In this document: piece by piece, positions 1 to 12,859 of the stretch
Position numbering within the stretch: the stretch's first letter is position 1
Layout: the number at the start of each line of letters is the position of its first letter
Assembly (NCBI RefSeq): GCF_019059575.1
Contig: NW_024883464.1
Span: 17,464-81,463 of the forward strand
Source of the DNA: Amphibalanus amphitrite
Taxonomy: Eukaryota > Arthropoda > Thecostraca > Balanomorpha > Balanidae
DNA: 64,000 nucleotides
Direction: 5' to 3'
Made by a program: the position numbers and the translations under genes
The notes under the pieces: model-generated
Seen by the model: the letters and a program-made list of their open reading frames with translations, nothing else
What the model was told of the DNA's origin: nothing
Database searches by the model: none

Positions 1-1645
1 GTTGTAAAGGACAGCGCACTCGGTGCGCATCAAACTTTCAAATAAATTTTTCATTATTAAGGAACTGGTAGTAACAATCACTTTTTCTTTTCATTCATTG
101 CATCACACGTGCAATTACCTAAAAAATGGTACCACACCGATTTCATTCGGTCAAACCGTTTTCAAACGGCACCGATTTTGCCTCCACGAGGCACGAAATC
201 GGTCATTTTTTCACAACAATTGGTCCTGATGTGCACGTGACGCGCCCAACGTTATAAAAACATATCAATACGCTAGCTGTATCTCTCCTCTATCGATCGG
301 TGGCAACCGCGTGTCGCTGTGACAACTGGTCGTCAAGATATAGGCCCGGAAAGGAGCACGCGTCGGACCGATTTCGGCCAATATCGCCATTTTTCGCGCC
401 GCGTGTTAAACCAATGGCGAGCGTGCCTCGTGCTCTTGACCCTGCCAGAGACGCACCCCTGGTCGGATTGCGCCCAAATTTTGATACGATCGTTCGATTT
501 GACCACGCTTGGTGCCTGCCAAATTTCACGCTCCTGGATGGCGCCGTTCCGGCGCAAGACACCCAGATGTGGATGACACTTTTCGTTTGTGACACACAGA
601 CGTACAGACCGACAACTTCTCTTTTATAATATATCCGACTAGATGGCATGTTTTGCGCTATAACTGTGCGTTTTGATAGATGCGTACTTTGAGGGGGCAT
701 TAGTTTGGGTGTGAGAACTTATGATATTTATTTGTCTTATTTTGTCGGAGTTGGATTTTTTTTTATAAATTTTGTCCGAACCTTTTGATGGGAAGGATTC
801 ACAAGGACAGAGCCACCGCTAAGCGAAGCTTGTTGCGATGACCCTGCCCTCTACCCTCCGATCGCGCAATTCCGATTATATGGCAGAATTTAGAGTCCAA
901 AGTTTAACGTGCGCACAAAGCCGCGCACGGCCGGTCCCCTCGCTGACTTCACCTGGCTACGGCCTGCCACCAACCGCAACCATACCTGTCAGGAGGCCCA
1001 TAAATGTCGAGCGCCCGTCGCGCTTCGAACCCGGACTGTTATAACCGGGAACGCGTGCTCTCACCACGCGGAGTCCAACGCTCTAACCAACTGAGCTACG
1101 GGACCGGCTATTTGGATATTTGTTTTGATATTTTTGGATATTTGGATATTTGTTTGAACGGCATGTTATGCTGGTGCTGGTTGCGGGTTGTTAGAGCCTT
1201 TCTCATGGTTTGCCTTTATCGAACTCAAACCACCCTACCCTACCCTAACCTACCCATACCCTACTTTACTCATAACCTACACAAAGTTACCCTTCTCATA
1301 CTCGATTAAAGTAACATACCAAATTTGAGCGCAATCGGCCCAGCCGTTCTTGAGATATAAAGGCGGCCCGCTGCACGTGCGCACGCGCTGAGACTCCAGA
1401 TGACTTGTGCCAGCCACCTTTCTAAAATCTAAATTGTCCCCAACACTCAACAGTGTACAAAATTTGAGCGAAATCGGCCCAGCCGTTCTTGATATGCAGA
1501 AGCGGACCCCTCACGTGCGCACGTGCAATCGATCCACCCTACCTGTCACAAATGACCATACATCACCAGGTTAGTGCGCCCTCCAACCACAGTCCAAGTT
1601 TCAGCGCAATCGGCCTAGTAGCAGCTGAGTTATTCCTAGTACAAT
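1..1645. repeat. Dispersed repeat R1, copy a
   Basis: Bases 1-700 resemble 1954-2590, and 1318-1640 resemble 2808-3125, including the shared phrases GCAATCGGCCCAGCCGTTCT and ACTCCAGATGACTTGTGCC. The copy is split by an insert at about 700-1190 that contains a tRNA-like head. No coding capacity is visible. Part of the family (CGGCCGAGTTATTGC and following) recurs inside the palindromic element at 51503-52572, so R1 may be body sequence of that element family. The family name is not known to me. Confidence 0.7.
720..1109 (-). mobile_element. tRNA-derived SINE-like element
   Basis: Read on the minus strand from 1109, there is an RNA polymerase III A-box (TAGCTCAGTTGG) in a D-arm with pairing GCTC/GAGC, and about 50 bases on a B-box-like GGGTTCGAA. 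The anticodon arm is distorted and the acceptor stem pairs only partly, so this is not a working tRNA. About 290 bases of non-tRNA body follow. It sits as an insert within repeat R1 copy a, which R1 copy b lacks. The body family is unknown and the 3' limit is approximate. Confidence 0.55.
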
Positions 1646-1953
1646 AATGTGCTGTTTACTGGTAGGCGCTTATTTGCAGCGTTTGGAATTCTCCTTTGCG
1701 GGCGGTGCATTGCAGCCCATGCTTTGATAGCTATTGTGAAAAGTGAAATGACCTGACGGCCATAAGCCATCGATCGGATTTTGTCGAAAAATACCTGTAA
1801 CGTTAACAAAACACGGTCGTATGTTTGAGTCATTTTCACAAAAGTTTATTGACTTTTCGATAATATTTTGGGTGGATATTGGTCAGAAAAGAATGCTCTT
1901 TCCGAATATGTAGGTTTCATAGCGATTGATCAGCGTTTTCAATACGTTTTGAT

Positions 1954-3140
1954 GTTGTAAAGGACGTCGCGCTATGCGCGAATCAAATTTTCAAATTAAT
2001 TTTTCGTTATTAAGGAAATGGTACGGATCATCACTTTTTATCTGCTATCCTCTGATTACACGTACATTTGTCTGCAAAATGATACAACACCGATTTCATT
2101 CCGTCAAGCCGTTTTCCAGCGGCATCGTTTTTCTTCCCACAATGCACGAAATCGGTCATTTTTTCACAACCGGGGGTGCTGTCTTGCACGTGGCGCGTGC
2201 TATGCTATGAAACCATATCGATACGCTAGTTCCATCTCTCCTCTATCCAGTGGTGAAAACCGCTTCTCGCTGCGCCCACCCGTTGCCGACTTATACAGCC
2301 GGGAAGCAGGCGCCGCAGGCCGGTTTTCGCCTGATCTTCGATTTGACCGTTTCCCGTGTTAACCCTATGGCGCACGCGAGCGCGTGCTGACGGCGCACCC
2401 CTGGGCCGATGACTCCCAAATTTTAATGCAGAGGTCCCCCACGCCCGCAGATTCGGCATGCCAAATTTCACGTCGATACGCGGCGCCTTTCAGGCGCAAT
2501 AAGACACATAAGTCCTGACAGACACGGGCACGCACGGACATCTTATAAATCATAATATAGACTAGACGGCCAGGTTTGCGCGATAGCTGTATGCTTTGAT
2601 ACCCTACTTATATCCTACTCATACCACTACCCTGCCCATACCCTACCTTCCCCATATCCGACTCTGCCCATATACCACACCCTGCTCATACCCCACCCTG
2701 CCCATACCCTACCCTGCCCATACACTGATCATACCATACTCTCCACATACTCTACCCTACCCTACTGATACCCTACTCATACTTGACTGAAGCTGTTTAG
2801 TGTTTACCAAATTTGAGCGCAATCGGCCCAGCCGTTCTCGAGATATAAAAGCGCTCCCTGCACGGGCGCACGCGCTGAGACTCCAGATGACTTGTGCCAG
2901 CCACCTTTCTAAATTGTCCCTAACGTTGTACTAAATTTGAGCAAAATCGGCCCAGCCGTTCTTTAGATATAGGACCGGACCCCTCACGTGCGCACGTTCA
3001 GTCAGTCCACCTCACCTGTAACACATGACCATGCATCGCCTGGTGAGTGGTGAGTGCCCAGCCCTGCCCACCCACAGTCCAATTTTCAGCACAATCGGCT
3101 CAGTGGCGGCCGAGTTATTGCAAGAATAAATTTATTTTAT
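1954..3140. repeat. Dispersed repeat R1, copy b
   Basis: This second copy of R1 starts GTTGTAAAGGAC as at position 1 and lacks the SINE-like insert. A further partial copy of its middle follows at about 3296-3505 (shared GACGGCGCACCCCTGG and GACACATAAGTCCTGACA). Copies a and b are clearly diverged, so the duplication or the two insertions are old. Confidence 0.7.
2590..2790. repeat. Degenerate C-rich CCCTA/CCATA repeat
   Basis: Imperfect iterations of CATACCCTACC-like units of roughly 10-15 bases. A shorter run lies at 1230-1290 in the matching part of R1 copy a, so it is an internal expandable part of R1. It is not a clean telomere array. Confidence 0.6.
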
Positions 3141-3509
3141 TTGCTGGCGAATCCCCTTGGCGAGCGGTGCCCTTCGCCGGTGTTCGTTGTCAAAGTTCAA
3201 TGACCTGCCGGCTCTGATGCTTTTCGTTCAGTTTTGGCAGCGAAGAAAATGAGCCTAGAGCACGTGCGCTCCGCTCGGTGCCGGCCGCGGCCCGTCATGC
3301 GGCAGAGATTCACGCGCTGACGGCGCACCCCTGGCCCGATCACCCCCAAATTTTAATACAAAGGCCGCCCACGCCCACAGATTCGGCATGCCAAATTTCA
3401 CGCCGCTACGCAGCGCCTTCAAGGCGCAATAAGACACATAAGTCCTGACACACGGATGGATGGATGGATGGAGATTGGACGGACGACTTATAAATCATAA
3501 TATAGATAG

Positions 3510-4650
3510 ACAATAAAGCAAACAGTATTTTACCTAATCTCCCCACAGCTCGCTTACACAAAGCCCCCTTATTTCTACTACCACGCCGCAATGACATGTC
3601 ACATGATAAGATCCTCGAACACTCCATCCCACCTACTGTTTGACCGCTGCTGCTCCAGCTTCCGAGAATGCAGGCTGGTGTCCAGTGTCCCCCGGACTGT
3701 TGAAGTCCAGTGATTCGGCGTGGGCCTTCTCTTGCACGTGCTGCACGCGGCATTCTGCCACGTCTGTCGTTCTCGGCTCCAGTCGGCTCTCGTAGTGAGG
3801 CGGCCAGGCTTATGGCGACGCCCGTGCCTGCTGTTAGACATGAGAGAGGTATTCTGAGCGGACATTGAGCCGCGGTTCTTGATTGATGGATAGCTGGATA
3901 TTCCTTGGGGTTGGATCTTTGCATCGTGGGATGGTTGGGATCGTTGGGATAATTAGAATAGATGACAGGTCAGTAGTATATGATGACATGTTCCGCTGAG
4001 CTGACTCAATGACTTGCTATCAGGGCAGGCTGCCTCTTGATTTCCGTTCTTGTTCAATTGCGGTGACTTCATTCCACGGTGCAGGTTAGGGTCATGGAAC
4101 GTAGGTTGCTGAATAACTGCAAACATAACAAACGATTTGCATCTTCTTCATGGAACACGGAAGAATGCTGTTTTGAGGGACATTGCATTGAAGGAAAAAC
4201 TTGTGATCTTGCTGACCGGATCGCGATTTTTTTTTTGTAATGAGTAATTATTTTAGGAGAAGGCGAGAGAGCTGCATTCGTACATATATAAGAGTCTGCT
4301 TGCTTGTATTTTCCAGTCGGCTGTCATCGGAGCGGAGATAAACTTTGCCTGCCCCATTTTGCATCTTTTGCCTTCTCTCTTCTATGTGAGGAGCTCCTTC
4401 CGGAAACTGTTCCCGTCGCTCGCTATGACGGCCCTCTGCATTTTTCGTCCCGATGGCTTTTCAAACTTGGTTCAGTACATTTGCTTCCCCACATTTTGCT
4501 ATTTGTGGAATCCAATTTGCTTATCTTGCACTTGATGTGCATCTTCCCTCAACATGATACTTGTCTGCGTTTGGTGTCGTGTCTGCATCTTCGTTTTCTG
4601 GGTTCTTCGGTTCAAGCAACTCTGCTGCCTTCGTGTTGAAAGTCAATTGC
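3510..4650. other. Unassigned intergenic sequence
   Basis: Between R1 and the LTR fossil I see no supported gene, terminal inverted repeat or tandem array. Open frames here are short and lack recognisable domains. Confidence 0.4.
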
Positions 4651-4653
4651 AAT

Positions 4654-5208
4654 GCCCCACGTTTAGGGCGCCAGTACTGTATGTCAGTTCCCCAATTTAG
4701 GTTCCACTGGGCAAGTGAAAATTTTAGAACCCAATTTTGAGGTGGAGCAGCGCCGGGCGCGAAGCCACGGGTGCTCTCAGCACAGGTAGTGATGCAAAGT
4801 GGACGGAACAGATCAGCAATGAGCGATCGATGTCCGCAGGTCTCCAAGCACCGCTTCCTCTTTTTATACCCAGAACCGCTATCGTACAGGTCCCGGCAGC
4901 TGTGTGATAACGTAGACTTGATAATTCATCGGCGTCAGCTTGTCGTTTGGCAAGGGTGCTTTTTCTTTGTCCTTTGTTAGGGCTTGTGTGATATGACGCG
5001 TATCTCTGCTCCGCATACTGAATCGTGAGTGGGGTCGGTCCAAGGCCGTATAAGAGAGGTAGAATCATCCCGCGATTTCCAATGGACCGGTCGCTAAGCA
5101 TTAGCGTGACGTCACTGGTGGAGACTGGGCGGCGCCCGGCTCCAAGCTCTACGTCGGGTACATTTGGCACCGTATAGTTGCTATTACTGAACGACGAACG
5201 TAACGACA
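4654..5208 (-). mobile_element. LTR fossil with primer-binding site, Ty3/Gypsy-like
   Basis: On the minus strand a segment of about 530 bases begins TGT and ends ACA, with a TATA-box-like TATAAAAAGAGG inside. A few bases beyond its end is TGGCGCCCTAAACGTGGGGC, close to the tRNA primer-binding site usual for Gypsy-type elements. Only one LTR and the first bases of the internal region are recognisable in the window, so this is a broken, probably old fossil. Family assignment rests on the primer-binding site alone. Confidence 0.5.
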
Positions 5209-5469
5209 ACTAATGACTCTTAATATTTTTTTACCCACCTAAAGCTGATTTCCTTGCCGGTACATTGCCGACCCGAGCCCCAGGGTTGACAATCATGGGA
5301 TGGGATATGGGTCGGATGGGCGACCTCGCAACGGGAGGAGGAACGATTGCAATTGTTGTGTTCCGCACCGCCGATTGCATTCTCTATCTGCACCGGGAGG
5401 GGATGCAGGGGGCACGTGCCCCCATCGGATCAGGGGGCCTCTCGGGCCAGAGGGGCCTTGCGACGCCAA

Positions 5470-6390
5470 TTGGCGGCTGAGGGTCCACGCTGGCATCTTT
5501 CGACTCAGAAGGGCCCCACAGGGCTCGGAAGAACACCTTATGTGTTCCGAAGAGCCACACTTCTCTCCATAAGAGCCCCACACCGGCTTTTTAGTGTCCC
5601 TTGTCGGCCTTTGAGGGCCCCTTGCCGGCTTCTCAGGGCCTATTGGCGACCTCTGAGGGCTACTTGCCGGCCTCTGAGGGCCCTTACCGGCCTATCAGGG
5701 ACCAGCAGCTCTAAGGGTTCCACACACGCCTGCGATGACCAGCTAAACCAATGGTCGAAGGTCCCCACAACGGCGCCTGCGAGGGCCCTCACCGGCGGCT
5801 GTGAATGTCCCACACCGGTGCCTAGCTGAGGGCCCAACACTGCCACCTCTTGAGTGCAACCGGCACCCCTGAATGAGGTCCCGAAACCAGTGCTTCTTAA
5901 GGCCATATATCGGCGTCTCTGGGGGCTCAACGCCGGAGCCGCATCGGACGGCCACTCACCGGTGACTTTTGAGGCCCCACACCGACGACTCTGAGGGCCC
6001 CACTGGCGTCTGAGTGTACCTTGCTGGTCTCTAAGGACTCCACAGGGCTCCCGAAGACACCGCAGACCTCTTGAGAGCCCCTTGTCCGTCTCTGAGAGCC
6101 CCTGTCGGCGTGTAAAGGGTTCAAACCAGCAGCTCTAAGGGTCCCACACCCGACTGTGACAACCCCACACTGCAGTGTCTCTGAGGGCCCACAACGGCAA
6201 CTGTGAGGACCCTCACCGGCGCCTCTGAGGGCCCACAGCGGCACCTCTGGGGGCTTCGCACCAATGCCTCTGAGAGCATCACACCGGTACCTGTGAGGGC
6301 CCACACCAGTGCCTCCAAAGGCTTCATAACCGGCGGCCCTGAGGGCCCTACACGGGTGATTTTGAGGGGCGTACCGAGGGCACCACACAA
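5470..6390. repeat. GC-rich minisatellite, CTCTGAGGGCC type
   Basis: About thirty degenerate units of 25-35 bases built on CTCTGAGGGCCC(A)CACCGGC. Long open frames on both strands across it are a by-product of the repeat and should not be called genes. The core hexamer GAGGGC is shared with the arrays at 12860-13450, 13760-14430 and inside the hAT elements at 33-34 kb and 37 kb. Confidence 0.85.
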
Positions 6391-6984
6391 TCCCTTAGTC
6401 TCGCTGAGTTTCTATTCGAATCCCATACCGGCTTCTATCCCAATTCCGGCTCAACTAATTATATCAGCCCCCCCCTCCCCCTCCATGGGTCAGCAGCGCC
6501 GCGCCGGTGCCGGGGGCCAGCGCCATCGGGGCGGCAGTCGGCCACGCGCACTCAGTGGTTAGCGCTTAGCACCGGCGGCTAGCGCACGCCTGGTGTGTTA
6601 TCGGCCGTGAGCCGCTCCAAAACGGCTGCATTAACTGGTCGATATAGGTGGTAGGCAGATGCAGAGATGCAGGTGGATTGATGACCGGCAGGCTTTTGTG
6701 TTTTACAAGGGTGAAGGGTCGAAGTCGGCTGATAAGTGGTGAGCGGATTTTATCAGATGCCGGTTCACTATGACCTTTGTCCGGGTCCTGGTACCCTGAC
6801 GCACTCTTGGAGAGCCGAATTACAGCAAAACTCCATCCACGACTGTATCTATACGGCTTACGCTTTTCTGAAAACGCCTGCGTTTGGCCTTCTACGGGCC
6901 CGGCCGCCCGGTCCTCCAGTGACGTCACCGGTAGTGTTAAGCTGATTGGCTAATAATACATGGGAAGAACCGGGACGACATCCC

Positions 6985-7560
6985 CCTGGGTCGGTCCTGG
7001 TTATTGTTTTTCTCCAGCTGGTTGTAGTTTGCCCGAACGCCGCAGTTATGACGTTGGTTATCTCCTTGCCACCTGTCTCATACACTTCTGTTTTTTTTTT
7101 CGGGGTGCTTCTCCTGTGCTGACTTTTCTGCTTTGCAGGTGGTCGGCAGCGTCGATGCCACTCTGGTGAATGCCTGATATGGTTGGCCATTGACCCGCGA
7201 TCCTTTCGGTGGAACACCTGTCCGTGTGGTCTCATATTTCGCTCCTTTGTCCCGCTGGAGAAGGAGAGGCGTGTGCGACCTTATTGCTTTGTTTGGTTGT
7301 AATAATGATGCTTCGAGTATTGGTTCACCCGTAGATTGCTTTGTTTGCTGGACGCCCATTGTCCCAGCTGTCCTTCCGTCACACCGGCGTGGTCTCCGAC
7401 AGTCGGCGACGCTGCTCGTCCAGCGAATGCGTCATATGGGCGCAGGTGTCCCCCAGTTCCAGCGGAGCACCTGTGCTGCTTGCCGCTTTGTCCCTGCGGG
7501 CGTCATAATACCCGGTTTCGGCGCCTCATTGCTTGTTCTGGTCGCTATCATGATATATCG
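6985..7560. repeat. Left arm of a long diverged inverted repeat
   Basis: The reverse complement of this stretch matches 8140-9500 in the same order: the CTGGACGAGCAGCG block, CAGCTGGGACAA plus GCGTCCAGCAAAC, ATTACAACCAAAC, and TACAACCAGCTGG. The arms are diverged by substitutions and indels, and the right arm was later interrupted by a MITE. Together they resemble an old foldback-type element or inverted duplication. Confidence 0.65.
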
Positions 7561-8139
7561 GGTGAAAATGTGACGGATGCCACATTTTTTCGAATCACAG
7601 CTTACAGGAATTGACAGAATCATAAGGCATGCATATTGGTGTGAGACTAAAAGCCAAACACGCAAAAGTGAGAGAAGAACGGCGCTTCAATTCCCGACAC
7701 ATTCATGGATAACGCGGGTCAACAGGGCGCAGGCGGCAGATGGCCTACCCCACCTGGACCCGACGTAGCGCCGACCCCTCTTATCGGTCGCACGCCAATT
7801 GGGTGGCCACGCCAAAAACGGGCTACACCTGGCACTGCAGAGGTGTAAACACTGCCGCCTCCCCGCCCGCATCTACAGGAAAAGCTCATAACGGAACTTT
7901 ATCTCTCCAAAGCGCAATCGGCCGGCATCCTGTGCGCCAACCCTCTGCACCTGCGCCTGGGATATCGCCACCGGCACCGCCTCGACCTAGTGGATCGACA
8001 CCGGTGTGAGCATGTCAAACAAGAAACAGCTGACGCAGGGACCCCTCGGGCCGTATCATGCCGCAAGTACCGCAAATAGAAGGCGTCAAGCCATCAAAAT
8101 TACACTCACGCCGACGAAGTTATCAGCCGCCGACAGACG

Positions 8140-9530
8140 CTAACCAAATTTCCCAGTCACCCTCCCTGCGGAATCGGAGGTGCAAATAGGTACGTCCAGA
8201 AGAGCAGATGTTCCGTGCCGAGAGTGGGGCACGCCAATGCCCATATCTGGCATTCACCTGACGAGCAGCGACGCCGACGGTCGGGGACTAGGGGAGAGTG
8301 GGGCAAAGCGGCCACCGGCCACCCTAACGCTTCTCACGATGCCAACGCTTGATTTTTAAACTTGGAAAGATTCTTTCTATACCTATGTGATCCCTATTAA
8401 GTTGCCTTTTATTTTAACTGCGTTTTATTTCCAAAGGCGTTCACATATGAAAGATATTGACAAAACTTTAAACCTATGCATATTGGCCACTTTGCCCCAT
8501 ACCCTGGGGCAAAGCGGCCACCGGCGTCTTCTCAAGTCCCGATATGAGAAACAAAATAGTTGCCTCGTGTACGATTAGGGTATTTGATGATGACAAAGTC
8601 GAGCGAGGATGGATGTTTACTTTATCATCTTCCACCTGTAGATAAACAAAGAAAGGATTTTCATGAAAATAAACATTTAATTGCATTATTTGGTAACTCA
8701 TGCAAATGAAAAGTGGCCAAGATGAATGCATGACGAAACATTTGAATATAAATAATGTTTTTTATCCAGATGGAAGCAACTTATAGCCAATTTGCCACTT
8801 TGCCCACTTTGCCCCGGCCACTTTGCCCCGCGCATACCGTCCGAGACAAAAATATTCCAGCTTAGCTATTAGTGGGGTAAAAAACATTAAAATTGGTAGA
8901 ATACATGTACGATAACCATGCAATGCATGGACAAGAACGCTTATAAAAATTCCAAACGGTTATGGAATAACATAACGTTTAAAAATTGTAAACATAGTTG
9001 GTAACCTGGCAAGAAATGTTTTTCCGTGTTTCACAGAACAATGGTGATGGGCCTGAAACCCCGGTCTGGCTCATTCGAACGACCGTGAAAAGAAGTATAA
9101 TTGGAAACCATAAATTGGAACTGACGCCAGCTATGAAGGGCTAAAACGATGGGTGGCCGCTTTGCCCCGGGTGGCCGCTTTGCCCCACTCTCCCCTACTG
9201 ATACTAGACGGCAGCTGGGACAAATGAGCGTCCAGCAAACAGAGTAATAACTGACGAATTCGCTAATATCACAAGCGTTCGGCCAAAACAGGAACAGCTG
9301 GGAAGTTCAATGACCATGGCGGACCATACATATGAACCAATACCCGAGATATCGTGATTACAACCAAACCAAGCAATAAAGCGCCGACGCCGGACAGTGT
9401 ACCTCAGCTTCCCAGCAGAACAAAGGTGTGCTCGACAGATGGCAAGAAGATAGCAACAGTGATAAGCACTGCACCCGGCCCAATTACAACCAGCTGGGAG
9501 AAAGTCAATAATCAGGACCGATGCCACTCA
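8140..9530. repeat. Right arm of the long inverted repeat (interrupted)
   Basis: Matches the reverse complement of 6985-7560 on both sides of the MITE at 8289-9197, and carries an extra stretch of about 75 bases near 9245-9320. The arm pieces 8140-8288 and 9198-9530 become contiguous when the MITE is ignored, which confirms that the MITE came later. Confidence 0.65.
8289..9197. mobile_element. MITE with TAGGGGAGAGTGGGGCAAAG ends
   Basis: Both ends read TAGGGGAGAGTGGGGCAAAG inward, followed by CGGCCACC, giving terminal inverted repeats of at least 28 bases with TA at each tip, as expected for a TA-targeting Tc1/mariner-type element. Further GGGGCAAAGCGGCCACC copies lie inside near 8500-8525 and 8800-8830. 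The interior is AT-rich, non-coding and about 0.9 kb. It is inserted in the right arm of the older inverted repeat. Confidence 0.88.
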
Positions 9531-9539
9531 TGAGTCATC

Positions 9540-10650
9540 ATACAGATAAAGATACTAGGCCTATCACGCCACACCGACGAATTATCTAGCCATGCTTATC
9601 ACACCTGGAACACCAACGCGATAGTAATCTGGGTATAAAGGAACGGGACAGTCATGGAGGAGGTACCGAGGAGTGCACAGGACACCGGAGTGCACGGAGC
9701 ATCGAGTCCGACTGGGCGGAGCGCAGAGGACACGGCAGTGCATGGAGGATGGAGTACGACGGGAGGAGCGCGACGGGCAGCAGCTGACGAGGGAAGATCC
9801 AGTACGACAGTGATCGAGAGCTGGATCGAGGAAAGTGCACGCTCTCAGCCATCGACAACGGACAAACTGCTATCTCATCGACCTCGCGGTGACCGGCTTG
9901 GTCAACAACGCCGTTCAAGTAAGAATTGCCACAGAAAGAAGTCTGCTCAATCCTTGCCAACATGCAATCATTCAGCTCCCGTCCCTCATATATTCACTCC
10001 GTGATTTGCACCAACCGGCTGATGGTTCAGGGATACCTTTCTCGGGCTGAGCGTGAGGATTAGGCGTAACGACAACACCATGTAAGCTTCTTTTTTTTTG
10101 GGGGGGGGAGGGCAAAGCGTTGATTGGGTATTAAATATTATTGATTGGGTTGATTGGTATTGGGTTGATTGGGTATTTTATTAAATGATCTTATTGTTTC
10201 TAACTTATTAATTCAAGACTAAATGCAGAAAAACAGGATATTCGCCCACGCTTCCCCATCTTCTTTTTAACGACTAAATTTGACTGAGGCCCGTCATAGA
10301 AAATAATAGCCTGCCGTTAAAATTATTTACCCAAAAGCGCTCTACACAAGAAACGCCAGCCAGTCAAAAACCGGCCAACGATACGATCTTTCTAGTGCTT
10401 TAATTATATCAATTGAAAATTTCAGGAGATACGAATAACCTTAATCCTTAGAGCTACTGGACGCTCGCAGCATTCGCTAGCATTCCATTGCCAGCTGCAT
10501 TGCCAACATCACATATGCATTTATTTGAGTGCATCATAGTTAGTTGTAGTTGACAATAGATAAACCGGCCTTAGTAAACCCACGCCTCATCATCCTTCCC
10601 AGTTCCCTTCCAAGCGGCCACGCTACCGGCCGCCGCGCCGGGCCCACCAC
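9540..10650. other. Unassigned sequence with short TTGATTGGG repeat
   Basis: No supported gene. A short array of TTGATTGG(G/T) units lies at about 10110-10170 after a T8/G9 homopolymer junction. The rest shows no terminal repeats that I can pair. Confidence 0.4.
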
Positions 10651-10653
10651 CGC

Positions 10654-11358
10654 GATACGCAACCAAAGTGTGACGTCATGACTAGTGGCTGGGGCATAAT
10701 CAGCTGACGGCCCTGTGTTAAAGCAATGGGACGAAATTTCATCAGTATTTTTTAGAAGAAACTGGACCTAGTTAGATAGTTTGGGGGCCAGTTTCTAGGT
10801 AAACTGAGCATATTCTATTTTTCTACGCCCAAAAAATGCTATGTTTCAAAGCGGAAAGGACCAAATTTCGCGAAATTGTTACGGGCGGCGAAATTGACGC
10901 ACCAAATACATGACCTTGAGACGCGAACTGCGACCGCGTCGGGAGGATTTCGGTGCGAAAGGTTTGACATATTTGAGTTTGAGCTGGATAAATATTTTTT
11001 ATTCGTAAAAAGCAAAGGAGAAAATTCACCATAGAAGTTATTTTCAAAATCTTTTTTATTTTAAATCTATTATTTTAAACCTCTTGATCCAAAATGTTTT
11101 GTATTTCTGCGTCAACTTCGCCGCCAATTAGGTTTTCACGAAATTTTGTGCTTCGCGTTGTTAGATTTTGCAATATTTTTTTTTCATAGAGAAATAGATC
11201 ATATATCGTTGTCCTAGATCAAGCTACTAAAACTATCTAACTAGGTCCAGTTTTCTTAGGAAAGATCGGCAAAATATTGCCCCATTGCTTTAGCAGGGGG
11301 CCGTCAGCTGATTATGCCCCAGCCACTTGTCGTGACGTCACGACTTTGGTTGCGTATG
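10654..11358. mobile_element. MITE with ~130-bp terminal inverted repeats
   Basis: The left end ATACGCAACCAAAGT, TGACGTCA, GTGGCTGGGGCATAATCAGC, TGACGGCCC and GGACCTAGTTAGATAGTTT reappear in reverse complement at 11200-11358 in the same order with few mismatches. The interior of about 400 bases is AT-rich without coding potential. The tips are compatible with a TA target duplication, but this is not decisive. Confidence 0.85.
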
Positions 11359-11519
11359 TGGAACAGGCCGGCTAGAGTGCGTCATTTGCCTGCGGCAGTG
11401 CCCAACCGCGCCGGGGCTGTTTGACAGGTCACCCGCACCGTGACCTCGCCACCCCCCCCCCTCTCCCTAGCCCACCTCCCCAACGGGCCAGCTCGGTAGT
11501 GACCTCTCCTTGAATTTGA

Positions 11520-12850
11520 CATGGACTCGACTAAGGCTCAACGCCATCTAGTTACGTCTGGAGATCCTTACTAGATCCACTGTACATGACCTGACCTAAA
11601 ATTCAAGTGACCTTGACACCCACCCTCGTGCATGGGAGCAACATCATATCCCATGTTTGAACGTTTGAAACCACGAAAAGACTGCATACGCGTGGCTAAT
11701 GCGAGCCGACACACCGAATCGCGATTCCGGCCAAACATGGTCTCAAAAAGTAGGCCACAGGTCAAAGGTCATTAAGGTCAGGGTCATGAAATTTGCAGGG
11801 TAGGTGTATAATTAATCAACGCGAGGGTACTGAATGTTTCGTTGCGATCGGCCGCTTTTTACGCGACTTATTCGCAAAAAATCGAGGGGGGTCCGTTCGA
11901 CTCCCCCCTATACGGGCGAGGGTTACCCCCGAGTTGCTGGGGGGCGTTAAACGCCCCCACTTTTTTCGCTGGGCCATACCAAAAAACGGCGCGCCGCAGG
12001 CGCGCCAAATTTTGGGTACCTGTAGGGAATTGATTGACGTTTATTGTGACAAAATTTCAAAAAAAAAAATCGGCCGGAAAATTTTTGAGATATCGAGGTT
12101 TCAGTGACGTCATGATTTCTTGGTTTTCGACCAAAAACGTTATATGTTCAAAAAATCATATAAAATCACAAAATAGACATACAGACATGCCGTAAACGCC
12201 ATTAGACTGCTAATACCATGAACAATCAAATGGCTATCTTCGATTATTGATTATCATTCCGCATTTTCCAAAATCTTGAACTGAATCTTGGCAATTTCTC
12301 ATGACTACTTCACGACCATGATACATGCGTTTCTTAAATTGAACTTTTTGAGCCAAAGACGTACACATATGATAAAACGAATGTCACCATCGTGTTCTAC
12401 GCCCCAAATTACCCATAAAACATGTGTCACAGGCTGCGAATATCAGTTTTGATTTTCGGGGATATGTGCCTACCCGGTTGACCTGACCTTGACCCTGACC
12501 TATGCTTGACTGACCCCTACATGGAGCTGACACTCTTGTAGGCCTTATATGATGGATTGTGCACCATTTTGACAGAGTTTATGACGAGAGGCGCCCATTG
12601 TGAAGTCCTGAAGTCCATGCTACTGAAAGTCCGATTTCAGGTGTTTGACCTGACCTTGACCCGACCTGTGACCTCAAAATTCAACTTAAAAGTACTCATC
12701 TGAAGCGTCTCGTCGCGTTCTTTCGTTTGCCGCCTCGTGCGTTTCGCTGCGCCTATTGGTTCTCGAGTTATCGGCTGGGGGCGTTTAACGCCTCCCCCCA
12801 GCAAACGGTGGGTGGCGAAATACCCCAGCAAGTGCCGGGTTAAGGACCTG
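11520..12850. mobile_element. GGTCA-rich relic, 3' part of a TTAA-type element
   Basis: Contains the module also seen at 45050-45395: ACCTTGACACCCACCCT, GCAACATCATATC, CGATCGGCCGCTTTTTACGCG and a G-run, then ACGGGCGAGGGTTA near 11920. GGTCA/TGACC pentamers are frequent throughout. The left end and intact TTAA flanks are not recognisable, so it is a degraded or rearranged copy. Confidence 0.6.
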
Positions 12851-12859
12851 CATCGGCTC

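Noticed and set aside
1010-1109. Functional tRNA gene on the minus strand
   Set aside because: A- and B-boxes are present, but the anticodon arm is disrupted, the acceptor stem pairs poorly, and a SINE-like body follows.
2590-2790. Telomeric repeat array
   Set aside because: CCCTA-like units are too irregular, with no (TTAGG)n or (TTAGGG)n run, and the array belongs to dispersed repeat R1.
3599-3865. LINE RT C-terminal tail on the minus strand
   Set aside because: RERQTWQNAACSTCK recalls such tails weakly, but no RT motif or zinc-knuckle region is present nearby.
5300-6390. Several overlapping open frames of 70-160 codons
   Set aside because: They lie on both strands and several frames of a GC-rich minisatellite, with no recognisable domain.
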